From Tamlana sp. I1 (GTDB lineage Bacteria; Bacteroidota; Bacteroidia; Flavobacteriales; Flavobacteriaceae), in the NCBI RefSeq assembly GCF_015355625.1, contig NZ_JACLAF010000002.1, forward strand, positions 1-64,000: a DNA stretch of 64,000 bases, written 5' to 3'. The position numbers and the translations under genes are program-made. Shown here in pieces: positions 48,013 through 57,378 of this stretch (positions within the stretch are counted from its first letter, which is position 1; each line of letters begins with the position of its first letter). Under the pieces are notes generated by a model, which saw nothing but the letters and a program-made list of their open reading frames with translations, made no database searches and was not told the DNA's origin.

Positions 48013-48177
48013 ATGAAAAAAATAATCCCTATTGAAGAAGGCGATTACTACCTAACACCAGAAGGGTATCGCTGTTTTACAGAAAAGTATCATTTAAGAC
48101 GTGGTTATTGTTGCGAAAGTGGTTGCCGTCATTGCCCGTATGGCTATGATAAAAAACGAAATGCTATTAAAAAATAG
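48013..48177 (+). CDS. DUF5522 small cysteine-rich protein
   Basis: 54 residues, found by direct translation. It has the compact layout EGDYYLTPEGYRCFTEKYHL followed by RGYCCESGCRHCPYGYD. The four cysteines and the His in YCCESGCRHCPYG make a likely metal-binding knuckle (zinc or iron-sulphur). I recognise the family as DUF5522, common in Bacteroidota and of unknown function. The start is fixed by the -7 box 6 nt upstream. Stands alone. Confidence 0.88.
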   Translation: MKKIIPIEEGDYYLTPEGYRCFTEKYHLRRGYCCESGCRHCPYGYDKKRNAIKK

Positions 48178-48301
48178 CCATTCAGCCCAGTAATCTAGCT
48201 GCTTTTTGGTATGATTCTTGATATTTTATTAAGATAAAGCTAACTTGTAATCAACCGGTTACCGTGCTTTAAACATGAAAAAAACATTAAATAACAGTCC
48301 T

Positions 48302-48874
48302 ATGAAACATTTAATTAAAGCATTTTCATTATTACTAATGGTGGTAATAATTTCCTCTTGTAGCTCGATTCAAGTCGCTGCAGATTATGATAAAAAAGCA
48401 AATTTTAACGACTATAAAACCTTTGCATTTTTTAAAACAGGCATTGATAAAGCAGAGATTAGCGATTTAGACAAACGCCGAATTCTTAGAGCGATTGAAG
48501 CCGAATTACTAAATAAGGGTTTTACAAAATCTGAAAATCCAGATTTGTTAATTAGCTTATTCACGAAATCCAATCAGCGTGTAGATGTTTACAACAACAC
48601 ATGGGGCTACGGCGCCTGGGGTTGGGGCGGCTGGGGTCCTTACGGTGGCATGGGACCTGGTTGGGGCTGGGGTTGGAACCAACAACCTAGCGTTTCTACC
48701 AGTACCGAAGGTCAATTATACATTGATTTAATAGACGCCAAGAAAAAAGAATTGGTTTGGCAAGGTATGGGAACTGGCTATTTAACCCAGAATATGGAGA
48801 AAAAAGACGCCAGAATTAAAGAATTTGTTGCCGAAATTATGGCAAAATATCCTCCCGAATTAGATAAAAAATAA
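48302..48874 (+). CDS. DUF4136 lipoprotein
   Basis: 190 residues from the ATG at 48302, which gives a compact lipoprotein signal ending ISSC (Cys20); an in-frame ATG lies nine codons upstream. The DUF4136 pattern is clear: DYDKKANFNDYKTFAFF near 29-45, a helix (RRILRAIEAELLNKGFT), a Gly/Trp/Tyr-rich loop (about 105-130) and LYIDLIDAKKKELVWQGMGTG. Envelope protein of unknown function. Followed by a clear terminator. Confidence 0.88.
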   Translation: MKHLIKAFSLLLMVVIISSCSSIQVAADYDKKANFNDYKTFAFFKTGIDKAEISDLDKRRILRAIEAELLNKGFTKSENPDLLISLFTKSNQRVDVYNNTWGYGAWGWGGWGPYGGMGPGWGWGWNQQPSVSTSTEGQLYIDLIDAKKKELVWQGMGTGYLTQNMEKKDARIKEFVAEIMAKYPPELDKK

Positions 48875-48888
48875 AGCATTAAAAACTT

Positions 48889-48929
48889 AAAAAGCTGTTT
48901 AAAAATTATTTTAAACAGCTTTTTTTTTT
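48889..48929 (+). terminator. Terminator of the DUF4136 gene
   Basis: AAAAAGCTGTTTAA / TTAAACAGCTTTTT, perfect 14-bp stem with an 8-base loop and a run of T, 14 bp after the stop. Confidence 0.87.
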
Positions 48930-49009
48930 GAATAAAATTTTCAAAACCATATGTTATTCACTTTGGTGCTCAATTAAAAAATCTTGTACAACATTCTTTT
49001 AAGTTTAAT

Positions 49010-49031
49010 GATAGTATCAAATGATACTATC
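49010..49031. promoter_or_regulatory. Perfect palindrome upstream of the fic remnant
   Basis: GATAGTATCA-AA-TGATACTATC: two perfect 10-bp arms around a 2-base centre, ending 5 bp before the ATG of the Fic stub. Position and symmetry suggest an operator or a hairpin covering the start. Confidence 0.75.
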
Positions 49032-49036
49032 TAAAG

Positions 49037-49138
49037 ATGAAACCAACATACGAAATCACAATTTCTATTTTAAAATTAATCATATCTATTTTAGAAAAAA
49101 TAGGAGAAAAAAATGAAACAATCTATCGTTTAAAATAA
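49037..49138 (+). pseudogene. N-terminal remnant of a Fic-family protein
   Basis: A 33-codon frame starting MKPTYEITISILKLIISI and continuing LEKIGEKNE matches, from memory, the opening of Bacteroidota Fic proteins (MKPxYEITxxILKLIxSISEKIGE). It stops after about 33 residues, and no Fic core motif (HPFxxGNGR) is present downstream before the convergent crotonase gene. I take it as the 5' stub left after deletion of the rest. Confidence 0.6.
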
Positions 49139-49205
49139 CCAGGCACTACATGCTGTTGAATTCATGACTAATTTGAACTTGGTTTATGTAAATCTTAAAT
49201 TACAA

Positions 49206-49955
49206 TCATTTAAAACGCTTCAAAGTTTCTTTTGTAAAGCTACTTAACACTAACCTACCGCTTATTTCTGCCCGTTCTGCTAGTAGCGTATCCCAATCTT
49301 CGGTGCCTTTCCAAAAAACAGTTTTCATTTCTTTTAAGGCTTCTGGGTTATAGTTACTTAATTTTTCAGCAAGCTCAAAAACTGCTGCGTCTAATTCATC
49401 AACTGTATCAAAAACCTCAGCGTATAAGCCTTGATTTTTGGCAAATTCAGCTGTATAAAATTGTTCGGCATTAATTGTCATTTGAGACATGGCTGTTTTC
49501 CCTATTTTTCTAGAAACGGCAGGTTCAATCACAAAAGGACCAATACCAATACTTAATTCGCTTAATTTTATTGAAGCATATTGGGTTGCTAAACAATAAT
49601 CGGTTGCTGCAGCTAAACCTACACCGCCACCAACAGCTTTTCCTTGCACACGCCCTATGATTAATTTTGGGCATTTACGCATGGCGTCAATGACATTCGC
49701 AAAGCCTGAAAAAAATTGTTTTCCGGTTTCGCCATCTTCAATATTAATTAACTCATCAAAACTGGCGCCTGCACAAAAAGTACGATCGCCACCACTTTTT
49801 AAAACAATAACGTTTATATCAGGATGCGTTCCTGCTTCAACAATGGTTTTTTCTAAATCCCTTAAAACCCCACTAGGCATAGCGTTTCTTTGCGGATGAA
49901 AAAACTCGATGTAACCAACTTTATTTTCTATATTTAAGCTGACGTATGCTTCCAT
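49206..49955 (-). CDS. Enoyl-CoA hydratase/isomerase family protein
   Basis: 249 residues with the crotonase fold. The oxyanion-hole blocks are present: DRTFCAGASFDEL (about 56-68) and GKAVGGGVGLAAATDYCLA (about 105-123), followed by SELSIGIGPFVIEPAVSRKIG. Length is normal. The substrate is open: methylglutaconyl-CoA hydratase in leucine breakdown is one common assignment for this branch in flavobacteria. Lone gene. Confidence 0.9.
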   Translation of the reverse strand: MEAYVSLNIENKVGYIEFFHPQRNAMPSGVLRDLEKTIVEAGTHPDINVIVLKSGGDRTFCAGASFDELINIEDGETGKQFFSGFANVIDAMRKCPKLIIGRVQGKAVGGGVGLAAATDYCLATQYASIKLSELSIGIGPFVIEPAVSRKIGKTAMSQMTINAEQFYTAEFAKNQGLYAEVFDTVDELDAAVFELAEKLSNYNPEALKEMKTVFWKGTEDWDTLLAERAEISGRLVLSSFTKETLKRFK

Positions 49956-50058
49956 GTAATCCTAAATTATAAGGGATGAATATACACAAAAAAATTAGTA
50001 ACACTTGTTACGTTGGTTTTAATTAAACCGACAGATATTTGCTAAAACAAATGACATT

Positions 50059-50370
50059 ATGGGATTATTAAACAGACTTTTCGGAAACAAAAACAATAAG
50101 ATTAAAGATTTTCAATCTAGAAATGCTGTTATTATAGATGTTAGAACACCTTCTGAATATAGCCAAAGTGCCATTCCTGGTTCTAAAAACATACCTTTAC
50201 AAACCTTAAATTCACAAATTTCAGCAATTAAAGAACTTAACAAACCCGTTATTACATGTTGTGCTAGTGGTATGCGATCGGCTAGTGCTGCAGCCCTATT
50301 AAAATCTAATGGAATTGAAGTTATTAACGGCGGTGGTTGGATGCGTTTATATAAGAAACTAGAGTTTTAA
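50059..50370 (+). CDS. Rhodanese-like sulfurtransferase
   Basis: 103 residues, single rhodanese domain. VIIDVRTPSEYSQSAIPGSKNIP (about 24-46 as landmarks) and the active-site loop C68-A-S-G-M-R with Ser74 are intact, so it should carry a persulfide. Convergent with the DUF4230 gene and overlapping it by 12 bp at the 3' ends. Confidence 0.93.
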   Translation: MGLLNRLFGNKNNKIKDFQSRNAVIIDVRTPSEYSQSAIPGSKNIPLQTLNSQISAIKELNKPVITCCASGMRSASAAALLKSNGIEVINGGGWMRLYKKLEF

Positions 50371-50973
50371 ACCCTGAAAATCATCGGTTTGATTTATAGG
50401 CTCACCGTTGTATTGCAAAGTCCAACCTAAAGAATTGGTTAAAATATAAAATTTTGAAAGCTCGCTAATCAGTCTGTTTTTTGCATTAGTTTTTAATTCC
50501 GATTTATCTATTTTCTTCTTCAAAGCCGCATTTACCGTGTTTTTAATAGCATTGTAATCTTTGGCTTCAAACGGATTTAAAAAATCGGCTTGCACATCAT
50601 AATATTCAAAATCTGGATTGATGGTAATTTCTTCTTTTGGAATGCTTAAAATAGTAAGTGTTTTGGAGGCTTCATCAATTTCGAATTCAATTTTACTTAA
50701 ATCATAAGCAACAGTTACATCCGCATTAACCACCACAAGCGCTTTTTTATCAAAAGACAAAAAGGTACTTAAAATTTCTTTTGAATTTTTATAGTTGAAA
50801 ACTTGACTAAAGTGTCCCTCGGTTACAATGAGTTTCCCGACGTTATTAATTTGCTTTTGTATAAGTGCTGAATTTTCCTGAAGCACGATTTTATCATCCT
50901 TTTTAGCTTCACAATTTTTGAAGATATACAGAACGGCTATAGTAAGCAGTATACCAAGTAGAATTTTTCGCAT
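50359..50973 (-). CDS. DUF4230 protein
   Basis: 204 residues with an N-terminal hydrophobic segment (about 4-18). The core has VGKLIVTEGHFSQVFNYK (about 46-63), VVVNADVTVAYDLSKIEFEID and LTILSIPKEEITINPDFEYYDV, which I recognise as the DUF4230 pattern. Anchored or exported envelope protein of unknown function. Its last 12 bp overlap the rhodanese gene on the other strand. Confidence 0.85.
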   Translation of the reverse strand: MRKILLGILLTIAVLYIFKNCEAKKDDKIVLQENSALIQKQINNVGKLIVTEGHFSQVFNYKNSKEILSTFLSFDKKALVVVNADVTVAYDLSKIEFEIDEASKTLTILSIPKEEITINPDFEYYDVQADFLNPFEAKDYNAIKNTVNAALKKKIDKSELKTNAKNRLISELSKFYILTNSLGWTLQYNGEPINQTDDFQGLKL

Positions 50974-51478
50974 AGACTAATTTAGAAAAAAAATGCATGC
51001 TTTAGTACGTTTTTTAAAACAAAAAAACACAGGTTCCTTCGACATTATACCTCTTATATTTTAAAATAGGTCTTATAAATCGTTTTCTTCTCAATTTATT
51101 TAAAACTCATTTTAAAACATAATTGGTATAAGAAGTCTACCCGTGTTATCATGTTTACTAACAAAACAGGTCAAAAATACATGCTTTCTAAAAAAAGTAT
51201 ATTACCGAATGGTTAAACTAAGCTTATGGCATGTTAAATCTTATCCCGTTTAATAACTTATGCCATTGGTATCAAGAACTTTTGAAAAATTAACCATAAA
51301 AAAAAAAGCACCAATCGTCACCCTTTTAAATTGACACATGATGCTTTTTAATATAAACTGATTAATAGCGATGGTTAAGTTACAACTATTTTATGTAACA
51401 CCATTTATTTTTTCGACCAAGCGTAATTTTTAAAGCCAAGTTTTTAATGAAAATTTGATGATTTAAAATAGTAGAAAA
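50974..51478. other. 505-bp intergenic region
   Basis: AT-rich; no gene recognised. A loose hairpin (about 51300-51352; AAAAAGCA and TGCTTTTT ends with an imperfect stem) could end transcription of the GSCFA gene on the minus strand. Nothing else stands out. Confidence 0.35.
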
Positions 51479-52432
51479 CTAAAATACTATATGCGAATAT
51501 TCTTTTTGAAGCGCTTCTTTTTTTATTTCCAATTGCTTAAGAAATTGTTCATGTGCCTTAGAATTTGCATTAAAAGGTTTGTGCTGAAGTGCTTTTTGAA
51601 TCCCCTCTACAGTATCCATAGTTTTTAAAGCTGAATCGGAAATCCAGACTTTTTTAAAGCGCTCCCAAATGTATTGAATGGCAAGCGGGTTGGGATGTAC
51701 CATATCTTCATTATAAAAACGGTAATCTCGCAGCTCGTCCATCATTAATTCATATGAAGGAAAATAAAATAACTTATTTGAATTCAGTTTTAGCAATTGG
51801 TGGATTGCTGCCACTAAATGGGCTTTGCTTTGTGTGTTTTCAACAAACCCATCTTTTAAATGACGCACAGGAGATACCGTAAAAATTATGTTGCATTCAG
51901 GGTTTACGCTTTTAATCAACTCAACCGTTACTTCCAACACATTGTAAACTTCTTCTACCGATAATAATGTCTTTTTAAATTGTTTCTGCGGAATTTTGTG
52001 GCAATTAGCAACCACATTTTGAGTTTCTAAAAAACGATACACCCAAGCGGTGCCAAAAGTTATAATAATATGTGTCGCATTTTTTAACTGCTCGTGTGTA
52101 GCTACAAGCGTTTCATTCAGTGTTTTAATTAAATTTTCTTTAGAAACATCGCTTAATTTTGAATGCGCATCAAAGCAATGCCACTGTTCATTTTGAAAAA
52201 AAACATCACTTTCAGAATACGTTTTATTAGAAATCGCCTTAGCAATTAGAGTTTTAATTGCCAATGGATGAAATAAAATTCCGAAAGGATTTTGATGGTT
52301 TTGAAACTTAAAATACGCTAGTTTATCACCTATATTTTCTGAAAAACAAGAGCCAAACAAAAGTAACTTAGAATGGTAGTCTAATGTCGCATCAGACCGT
52401 TTTTCTAGAGGTATTTTCGTTTGAAGGTTCAT
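51479..52432 (-). CDS. GSCFA-domain protein
   Basis: 317 residues, no signal peptide. LLLFGSCFSENIGDKL (about 28-43) is the name-giving GSCFA motif, with the Ser as likely nucleophile in an SGNH-hydrolase-like fold; IIFTVSPVRHLKDGF (about 184-198) and HPNPLAIQYIWERF (about 245-258, with the late His) fit the remaining blocks. Acyl-ester hydrolase activity is suggested by the fold but no substrate is known. Its upstream region is made entirely of the 8-bp repeat. Confidence 0.9.
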   Translation of the reverse strand: MNLQTKIPLEKRSDATLDYHSKLLLFGSCFSENIGDKLAYFKFQNHQNPFGILFHPLAIKTLIAKAISNKTYSESDVFFQNEQWHCFDAHSKLSDVSKENLIKTLNETLVATHEQLKNATHIIITFGTAWVYRFLETQNVVANCHKIPQKQFKKTLLSVEEVYNVLEVTVELIKSVNPECNIIFTVSPVRHLKDGFVENTQSKAHLVAAIHQLLKLNSNKLFYFPSYELMMDELRDYRFYNEDMVHPNPLAIQYIWERFKKVWISDSALKTMDTVEGIQKALQHKPFNANSKAHEQFLKQLEIKKEALQKEYSHIVF

Positions 52433-52441
52433 TTTTTTTAG

Positions 52442-52641
52442 TTTCTGAGTTGCTGAGATTCAAAGTTGCAGAGTTTCAGAGCTTCAGAGTTACAAAGCTT
52501 CAGAGTTGCAAAGCTACTGAGTTACTAAGTTTCAGAGTTACAAAGCTTCAGAGTTTCTGAGCTACTATGCCACTTTGAAACTTTGTCACTTTGTTACTTT
52601 GTTACTTTGCCACTTTGAAACTTTACAACTTTGAAACTCTT
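52442..52641. repeat. 8-bp-phased degenerate tandem repeat with inverted second half
   Basis: The interval divides into 25 consecutive octamers without a slip. The first 16 follow NNNCWRAG (such as TTACAAAG, CTTCAGAG, TTGCAAAG); the last nine follow NNACTTTG, which is the reverse complement type. It fills the gap between the alaS stop (52644) and the GSCFA start (52432) on the minus strand, leaving 10 bp before the GSCFA ATG. Confidence 0.9.
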
Positions 52642-52643
52642 TT

Positions 52644-55256
52644 TTACCCCACATACTTCTTAGCTTCAGCTAAAGCTTCATCAATACCCGCTGGGTTTTT
52701 ACCACCTGCTGTTGCGAAAAATGGTTGTCCGCCGCCGCCGCCTTGGATAAATTTACCCAATTCGCGAACTACTTGTCCGGCGTTCAAGCCTTTACTCGCC
52801 ACCAATTCTTTAGAAATATAGCATGATAATAAGGCTTTCCCTTCATTTTCTGTTGCAAATAATAGGAATAAGTTTTCAAACTGCCCCCCTAACTCGAAAG
52901 CCACATCTTTTAATCCGCCAGCATCTAAATCTAATTTCTTAGCTAAAAACTGAATGCCGTTAATTTCGGTGAGTTCGCTTTTAAGTTCACCTTTTATATT
53001 TTTAGCCTTATCCTTTAACAAGGCTTCAATTTGCTTTTTAAGGCTGTTGTTTTCTTCTTGTAAATTTTGAAGTGCTTTTACAGGTTCTGCAGCATTGTTA
53101 AGCAAACCTTTCATTTCAAAATACGAACGGTTATTTTCAGCATAAAAATCTTTTACCGCATCGTTGGTAATCCCTTCAATACGGCGAATTCCTGCAGCCA
53201 CAGCACCTTCAGAAACAATTTTAAAGTGCCAAATATCGGCCGTGTTCTTAACGTGAGTTCCACCACAAAGCTCTATAGATTGCCCAAACTGAATGGAACG
53301 CACCGTATCGCCATATTTCTCGCCAAATAAACTCATGGCACCAGCTGCAATGGCTTCATCTTTAGGAATATTTCTTTTTTCAACTAAAGGAATTTTACCA
53401 TTAATTCTTGCATTTACAAAATGTTCGATATCACGTAATTCCTCGTCGGTTAATTTTGCGAAGTGTGAAAAATCGAAACGTAAATATTTAGAATGTACTG
53501 CCGATCCTTTTTGCTCGACGTGTGTTCCTAAAATTGAGCGTAAAGCTTGGTGTAATAAGTGTGTTGCCGTGTGATTACACTCGGTTCTATGACGTTGCTT
53601 TTCATCAACAACCACTTTAAACGATTCGTTTAAATGCTTCGGTAAATTTTTAGCAAAGTGAATAATCACATTGTTTTCCTTTTTAGTGTTTAAAATATAA
53701 ACCACATCACCGTGAATATCTTCCAAATAGCCCTTATCGCCTACTTGTCCGCCACCTTCAGGATAAAACGGTGTTAAATTAAACACCAACTGATACATAT
53801 CGCCATCTTTTTTAGAGGTTACTTTTCTGTATCGCGTTAGTTTTACATTGGCCTCTAAGGCATCGTAACCTATAAATTCTTCTTCGGCATCATCGACTAA
53901 AATCGTCCAGTCTTCAGTAGACATTTCGCTAGCAGCACGCGAACGTGTTTTTTGCTTTTGAAGTTCTTCATCAAAGCCTTTTTCATCTAATTTCAATCCT
54001 TTTTCAGAAAGAATTAAAGCTGTTAAATCTATTGGAAATCCGTATGTATCGTATAACTCGAAAGCTTTTGCTCCAGAAACAGTATCGCCACTAGTTTCTT
54101 CAACAATGCGATTTAACAACACCAAACCTTGATCTAAAGTTCTTAAAAAAGACTGTTCTTCTTCTTTAATTACATTTTCAACCAATTGTTTTTGTGCTTT
54201 TAATTCTGGGAACGCTTCGCCCATTCGTTTGTTTAAAATATCAACCAAACGGTAAATAAACGGTTCTTTTTTATCTAAGAAGGTAAAACCGTAACGTACC
54301 GCACGTCGTAGAATTCTACGAATTACGTAACCGGCACCTGTATTGCTAGGTAACTGGCCATCGGCAATTGAAAAAGCTACTGCACGAACGTGATCGGCAA
54401 TGACACGAATGGCGATATCTACTTTTTCGTCTTTACCATATTTTTTATCGGTGATGACTTCAATTTCTTTAATAATTGGAGTAAAAACATCGGTGTCGTA
54501 ATTTGATTGCACGCCTTGTAAAACCATACATAAACGCTCGAAGCCCATACCAGTATCGATATGTTTGTTTGGTAAGGTTTCTAATGAACCATTGGCTTTT
54601 CGGTTGTACTGCATGAAAACCAAGTTCCAAATCTCAACAACTTGGGGATGGTCTTTATTCACTAAATCCTTTCCTGAAATTTTAGCTTTTTCTTCAGCAG
54701 AACGGATGTCCACATGAATTTCACTACAAGGTCCGCAAGGTCCTTGATCGCCCATTTCCCAGAAATTATCTTTTTTATCGCCAGTTAAAATGCGGTCTTC
54801 AGAAATGTACTTTTTCCAAATATCGTAAGCTTCGGTATCTAACGTTAAATTATCTTCTTTGTCGCCTTCAAAAACAGTAACATATAGAATGTCTTTATCG
54901 ATGCCAAAAACTTCGGTTAGCAATTCCCAAGCCCAGGCAATAGATTCTTCTTTAAAATAATCGCCAAAACTCCAGTTTCCAAGCATTTCAAACAAGGTAT
55001 GGTGGTAAGTATCATAACCTACTTCTTCCAAATCATTATGTTTTCCAGAAACGCGTAAACACTTTTGAGAATCTGTTAATCTACTATTTTTAGGTTGCGC
55101 ATTGCCTAAAAAGTACTCTTTAAAAGGCGCCATTCCCGAATTAACGAACATTAAAGTTGGGTCGTCTTTTAAAACCATTGGTGCAGATGGCACAATACTG
55201 TGTTTCTTTTCTTCGAAAAAACTTAAAAATTTAGCGCGAACGTCTTGTGATTTCAT
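52644..55256 (-). CDS. alaS: Alanyl-tRNA synthetase
   Basis: 870 residues, class II. Catalytic core with [16 protein letters not shown] (about 32-47) and [17 protein letters not shown] (about 309-325); editing domain with zinc ligands [11 protein letters not shown] and CGGTH (about 560-690); and C-terminal coiled coil and DHHA1 domain ending in [15 protein letters not shown]. Length is standard. A -7 box on the minus strand (TAAATTTG, complement of 55326-55333) lies about 70 bp upstream. Confidence 0.98.
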   Translation of the reverse strand: MKSQDVRAKFLSFFEEKKHSIVPSAPMVLKDDPTLMFVNSGMAPFKEYFLGNAQPKNSRLTDSQKCLRVSGKHNDLEEVGYDTYHHTLFEMLGNWSFGDYFKEESIAWAWELLTEVFGIDKDILYVTVFEGDKEDNLTLDTEAYDIWKKYISEDRILTGDKKDNFWEMGDQGPCGPCSEIHVDIRSAEEKAKISGKDLVNKDHPQVVEIWNLVFMQYNRKANGSLETLPNKHIDTGMGFERLCMVLQGVQSNYDTDVFTPIIKEIEVITDKKYGKDEKVDIAIRVIADHVRAVAFSIADGQLPSNTGAGYVIRRILRRAVRYGFTFLDKKEPFIYRLVDILNKRMGEAFPELKAQKQLVENVIKEEEQSFLRTLDQGLVLLNRIVEETSGDTVSGAKAFELYDTYGFPIDLTALILSEKGLKLDEKGFDEELQKQKTRSRAASEMSTEDWTILVDDAEEEFIGYDALEANVKLTRYRKVTSKKDGDMYQLVFNLTPFYPEGGGQVGDKGYLEDIHGDVVYILNTKKENNVIIHFAKNLPKHLNESFKVVVDEKQRHRTECNHTATHLLHQALRSILGTHVEQKGSAVHSKYLRFDFSHFAKLTDEELRDIEHFVNARINGKIPLVEKRNIPKDEAIAAGAMSLFGEKYGDTVRSIQFGQSIELCGGTHVKNTADIWHFKIVSEGAVAAGIRRIEGITNDAVKDFYAENNRSYFEMKGLLNNAAEPVKALQNLQEENNSLKKQIEALLKDKAKNIKGELKSELTEINGIQFLAKKLDLDAGGLKDVAFELGGQFENLFLLFATENEGKALLSCYISKELVASKGLNAGQVVRELGKFIQGGGGGQPFFATAGGKNPAGIDEALAEAKKYVG

Positions 55257-55401
55257 GTCTTGTTTTTAAATACCTCGTTTCGTATTGATTAGCTTTAATG
55301 CGAAACAATTTTTATATTTATGCTGCAAATTTATTTTAAATTTGGTTCAGCATTAACCTTCAAAGCCATTATTATTACAAAATAGTATAATAATTTTTTT
55401 G

Positions 55402-55409
55402 TACGTTTG
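55402..55409 (+). promoter_or_regulatory. -7 box of the M23-MerR-LemA-TPM operon
   Basis: TACGTTTG matches TAnnTTTG; start near 55416, leader about 60 nt. No clear -33 box. Confidence 0.4.
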
Positions 55410-55476
55410 TTTGATTACTGTCGGATTGAAGTTAATTTCATCTTAAATCCGCTGCAAAAATAGCATAATTTAAGAA

Positions 55477-56448
55477 ATGAGTAAGGTAAAATATTATTAC
55501 GATCCTGATACGCTGTCCTATCGTAAAATAGAACGCAAAAAACGTACGACATTTAAATACGCTTTTTTCTTTATTCTAGGAACCGCTTTCTTTTCTTTTA
55601 TATTCGTTTTTATTGCGAGCCAGTACATTGAATCGCCCAAAGAACGTGCCTTAAAAAGGGAACTACACAACGTGCAGCTTCAGTTTGAACTGCTAAATAA
55701 AAAGATGGAACATGCCGAAACTGTTTTGGCAAATGTTGCCGATCGTGACAACAATATTTACCGTGTTTATTTTGAAGCCAACCCCATTCCAGAGGAGCAA
55801 CGTCGCGCAGGATTTGGTGGTATAAACCGTTACAAAAACTTAGAAGGTTTTGACAATTCTAAATTGATTATTGAAAGTAATAAACGCCTCGATATTTTAC
55901 AGAAGCAAATTGTAGTGCAATCAAAATCGCTTGATGAAATTACCAAACTTGCTGAAGACAAAGAAAAACTACTCGCTGCTATTCCTGCCATTCAACCCGT
56001 AAGTAATAAAGACTTAACACGCATGGCTTCGGGTTACGGTATGCGCTCGGACCCGTTTACAAAGGTTAGAAAAATGCACCGTGGTATGGATTTTACGGCT
56101 CCACGAGGTACACCGGTTTACGCTACTGGCGATGGTATTGTTACACGTGCCGATTCGCGATCTACTGGTTATGGGAACCACATTAGAATAGATCATGGTT
56201 ACGGTTATATTAGTTTATACGCGCATTTGTATAAATATAATGTTAAAAAAAATCAGAAAGTAAAGCGTGGCGATTTAATAGGTTTTGTAGGCAGTACAGG
56301 ACGCTCGCAAGCCCCGCATTTACATTACGAAATTTTTAAAGATGAAGAACGCATTAACCCTATTAACTTCTATTACGGCAGTTTAACTGCTGAAGAATTT
56401 AATAAACTATTGGAGCATGCTTCACTAGAAAATCAATCTTTAGATTAA
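55477..56448 (+). CDS. M23-family peptidoglycan endopeptidase
   Basis: 323 residues. One membrane helix (about 27-49), a coiled-coil region (about 60-170), then a LytM/M23 domain (about 190-300): HRGMDFTAPRGTPVYATGDG with the first zinc His and Asp, HIRIDHGYGYISLYAHL, and PHLHYEIF with HxH ligands. All zinc ligands are present, so it is likely an active DD-endopeptidase of the periplasm. Its stop overlaps the ATG of the next gene (TAATG). Confidence 0.95.
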   Translation: MSKVKYYYDPDTLSYRKIERKKRTTFKYAFFFILGTAFFSFIFVFIASQYIESPKERALKRELHNVQLQFELLNKKMEHAETVLANVADRDNNIYRVYFEANPIPEEQRRAGFGGINRYKNLEGFDNSKLIIESNKRLDILQKQIVVQSKSLDEITKLAEDKEKLLAAIPAIQPVSNKDLTRMASGYGMRSDPFTKVRKMHRGMDFTAPRGTPVYATGDGIVTRADSRSTGYGNHIRIDHGYGYISLYAHLYKYNVKKNQKVKRGDLIGFVGSTGRSQAPHLHYEIFKDEERINPINFYYGSLTAEEFNKLLEHASLENQSLD

Positions 56449-56777
56449 TGCATATAGAACTCCCCGAAAAACGGTATTATGGCATTGGCGAAGTGGCCAA
56501 AGCTTTTGATGTGAACACCTCTTTAATACGATTTTGGGAAAAGGAATTCGATGTGCTTAAACCCAAAAAAAACGCCAAAGGCAATAGGAAATTCACCCCC
56601 GAAGACATCAAGAACCTAAAGTTTATTTATCATTTAGTAAAGGAACGAGGCTTTACGCTTGAAGGTGCTAAAACGCATTTAAAAGAAGAAAAAAAGCAAG
56701 CCCTAAATACTTTTGAAATTATAAACAAACTTGAATCTATTAAAAATCAACTTATTAAAATAAAACAACACCTTTAA
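56448..56777 (+). CDS. MerR-family regulator
   Basis: 109 residues: MerR winged HTH (KRYYGIGEVAKAFDVNTSLI, about 8-27, then RFWEKEFDVLKPKKN) followed by a short dimerising coiled coil; no effector domain. Cotranscribed between the M23 peptidase and lemA, an arrangement I associate with many Bacteroidota. Target unknown. Confidence 0.93.
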   Translation: MHIELPEKRYYGIGEVAKAFDVNTSLIRFWEKEFDVLKPKKNAKGNRKFTPEDIKNLKFIYHLVKERGFTLEGAKTHLKEEKKQALNTFEIINKLESIKNQLIKIKQHL

Positions 56778-56789
56778 AAATTAAACATT

Positions 56790-57377
56790 ATGAAAAAGTT
56801 TTTACCATGGATTATTGTTGCTCTTGTTGTATTCGGAATTTACTCTTGGGCTAAAAATTTTAACAACACTGCAGTAGAATATCAAGCCAATGCAAAAACG
56901 GCATGGTCTAATGTTGAAAGCGCATACCAACGTCGCGCCGATTTAATTCCAAATCTTGTAGCAACGGTTAAAGGCTATGCTTCGCACGAACAAGCAACTC
57001 TAGAAGGTGTAGTAAAAGCCCGTGCAGAAGCTACAAAAACGACCATTGACCCTACTAATTTAACGCCAGAAAAAATGGCGCAGTTTCAACAAGCCCAAGA
57101 TGGTTTAAGTGGTGCACTTTCTAAATTATTAGTAACTGTAGAGCGTTATCCTGATTTAAAGGCTGATAAAAGTTTTTTAGAATTACAATCGCAGCTTGAA
57201 GGTACAGAAAACAGAATTAATGTAACTAGAGACCGTTATAATGAATCGGTTAATATTTACGATAAATTCATTAAGAAATTCCCTGCTAAATTATTAGCCG
57301 GTTTATTCGGTTTTGAAGAAATGGCACGTTTTAAAAGCGCTCCTGGCAGTGAAAACGCACCTAAAGTAGAGTTTTAA
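56790..57377 (+). CDS. lemA: LemA-family membrane protein
   Basis: 195 residues. N-terminal membrane helix (about 4-20), then the helical LemA domain: AWSNVESAYQRRADLIPNLV (about 39-58) and RFPAKLLAGLFGF-type end (KFPAKLLAGLFGFEEMARF). LemA proteins commonly sit beside TPM-domain proteins, as here. Role in the envelope is not settled. Confidence 0.96.
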   Translation: MKKFLPWIIVALVVFGIYSWAKNFNNTAVEYQANAKTAWSNVESAYQRRADLIPNLVATVKGYASHEQATLEGVVKARAEATKTTIDPTNLTPEKMAQFQQAQDGLSGALSKLLVTVERYPDLKADKSFLELQSQLEGTENRINVTRDRYNESVNIYDKFIKKFPAKLLAGLFGFEEMARFKSAPGSENAPKVEF

Positions 57378-57378
57378 T

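Noticed and set aside
50359-50370. Overlapping 3' ends of the rhodanese and DUF4230 genes as a special arrangement
   Set aside because: A 12-bp convergent overlap is common in compact genomes.
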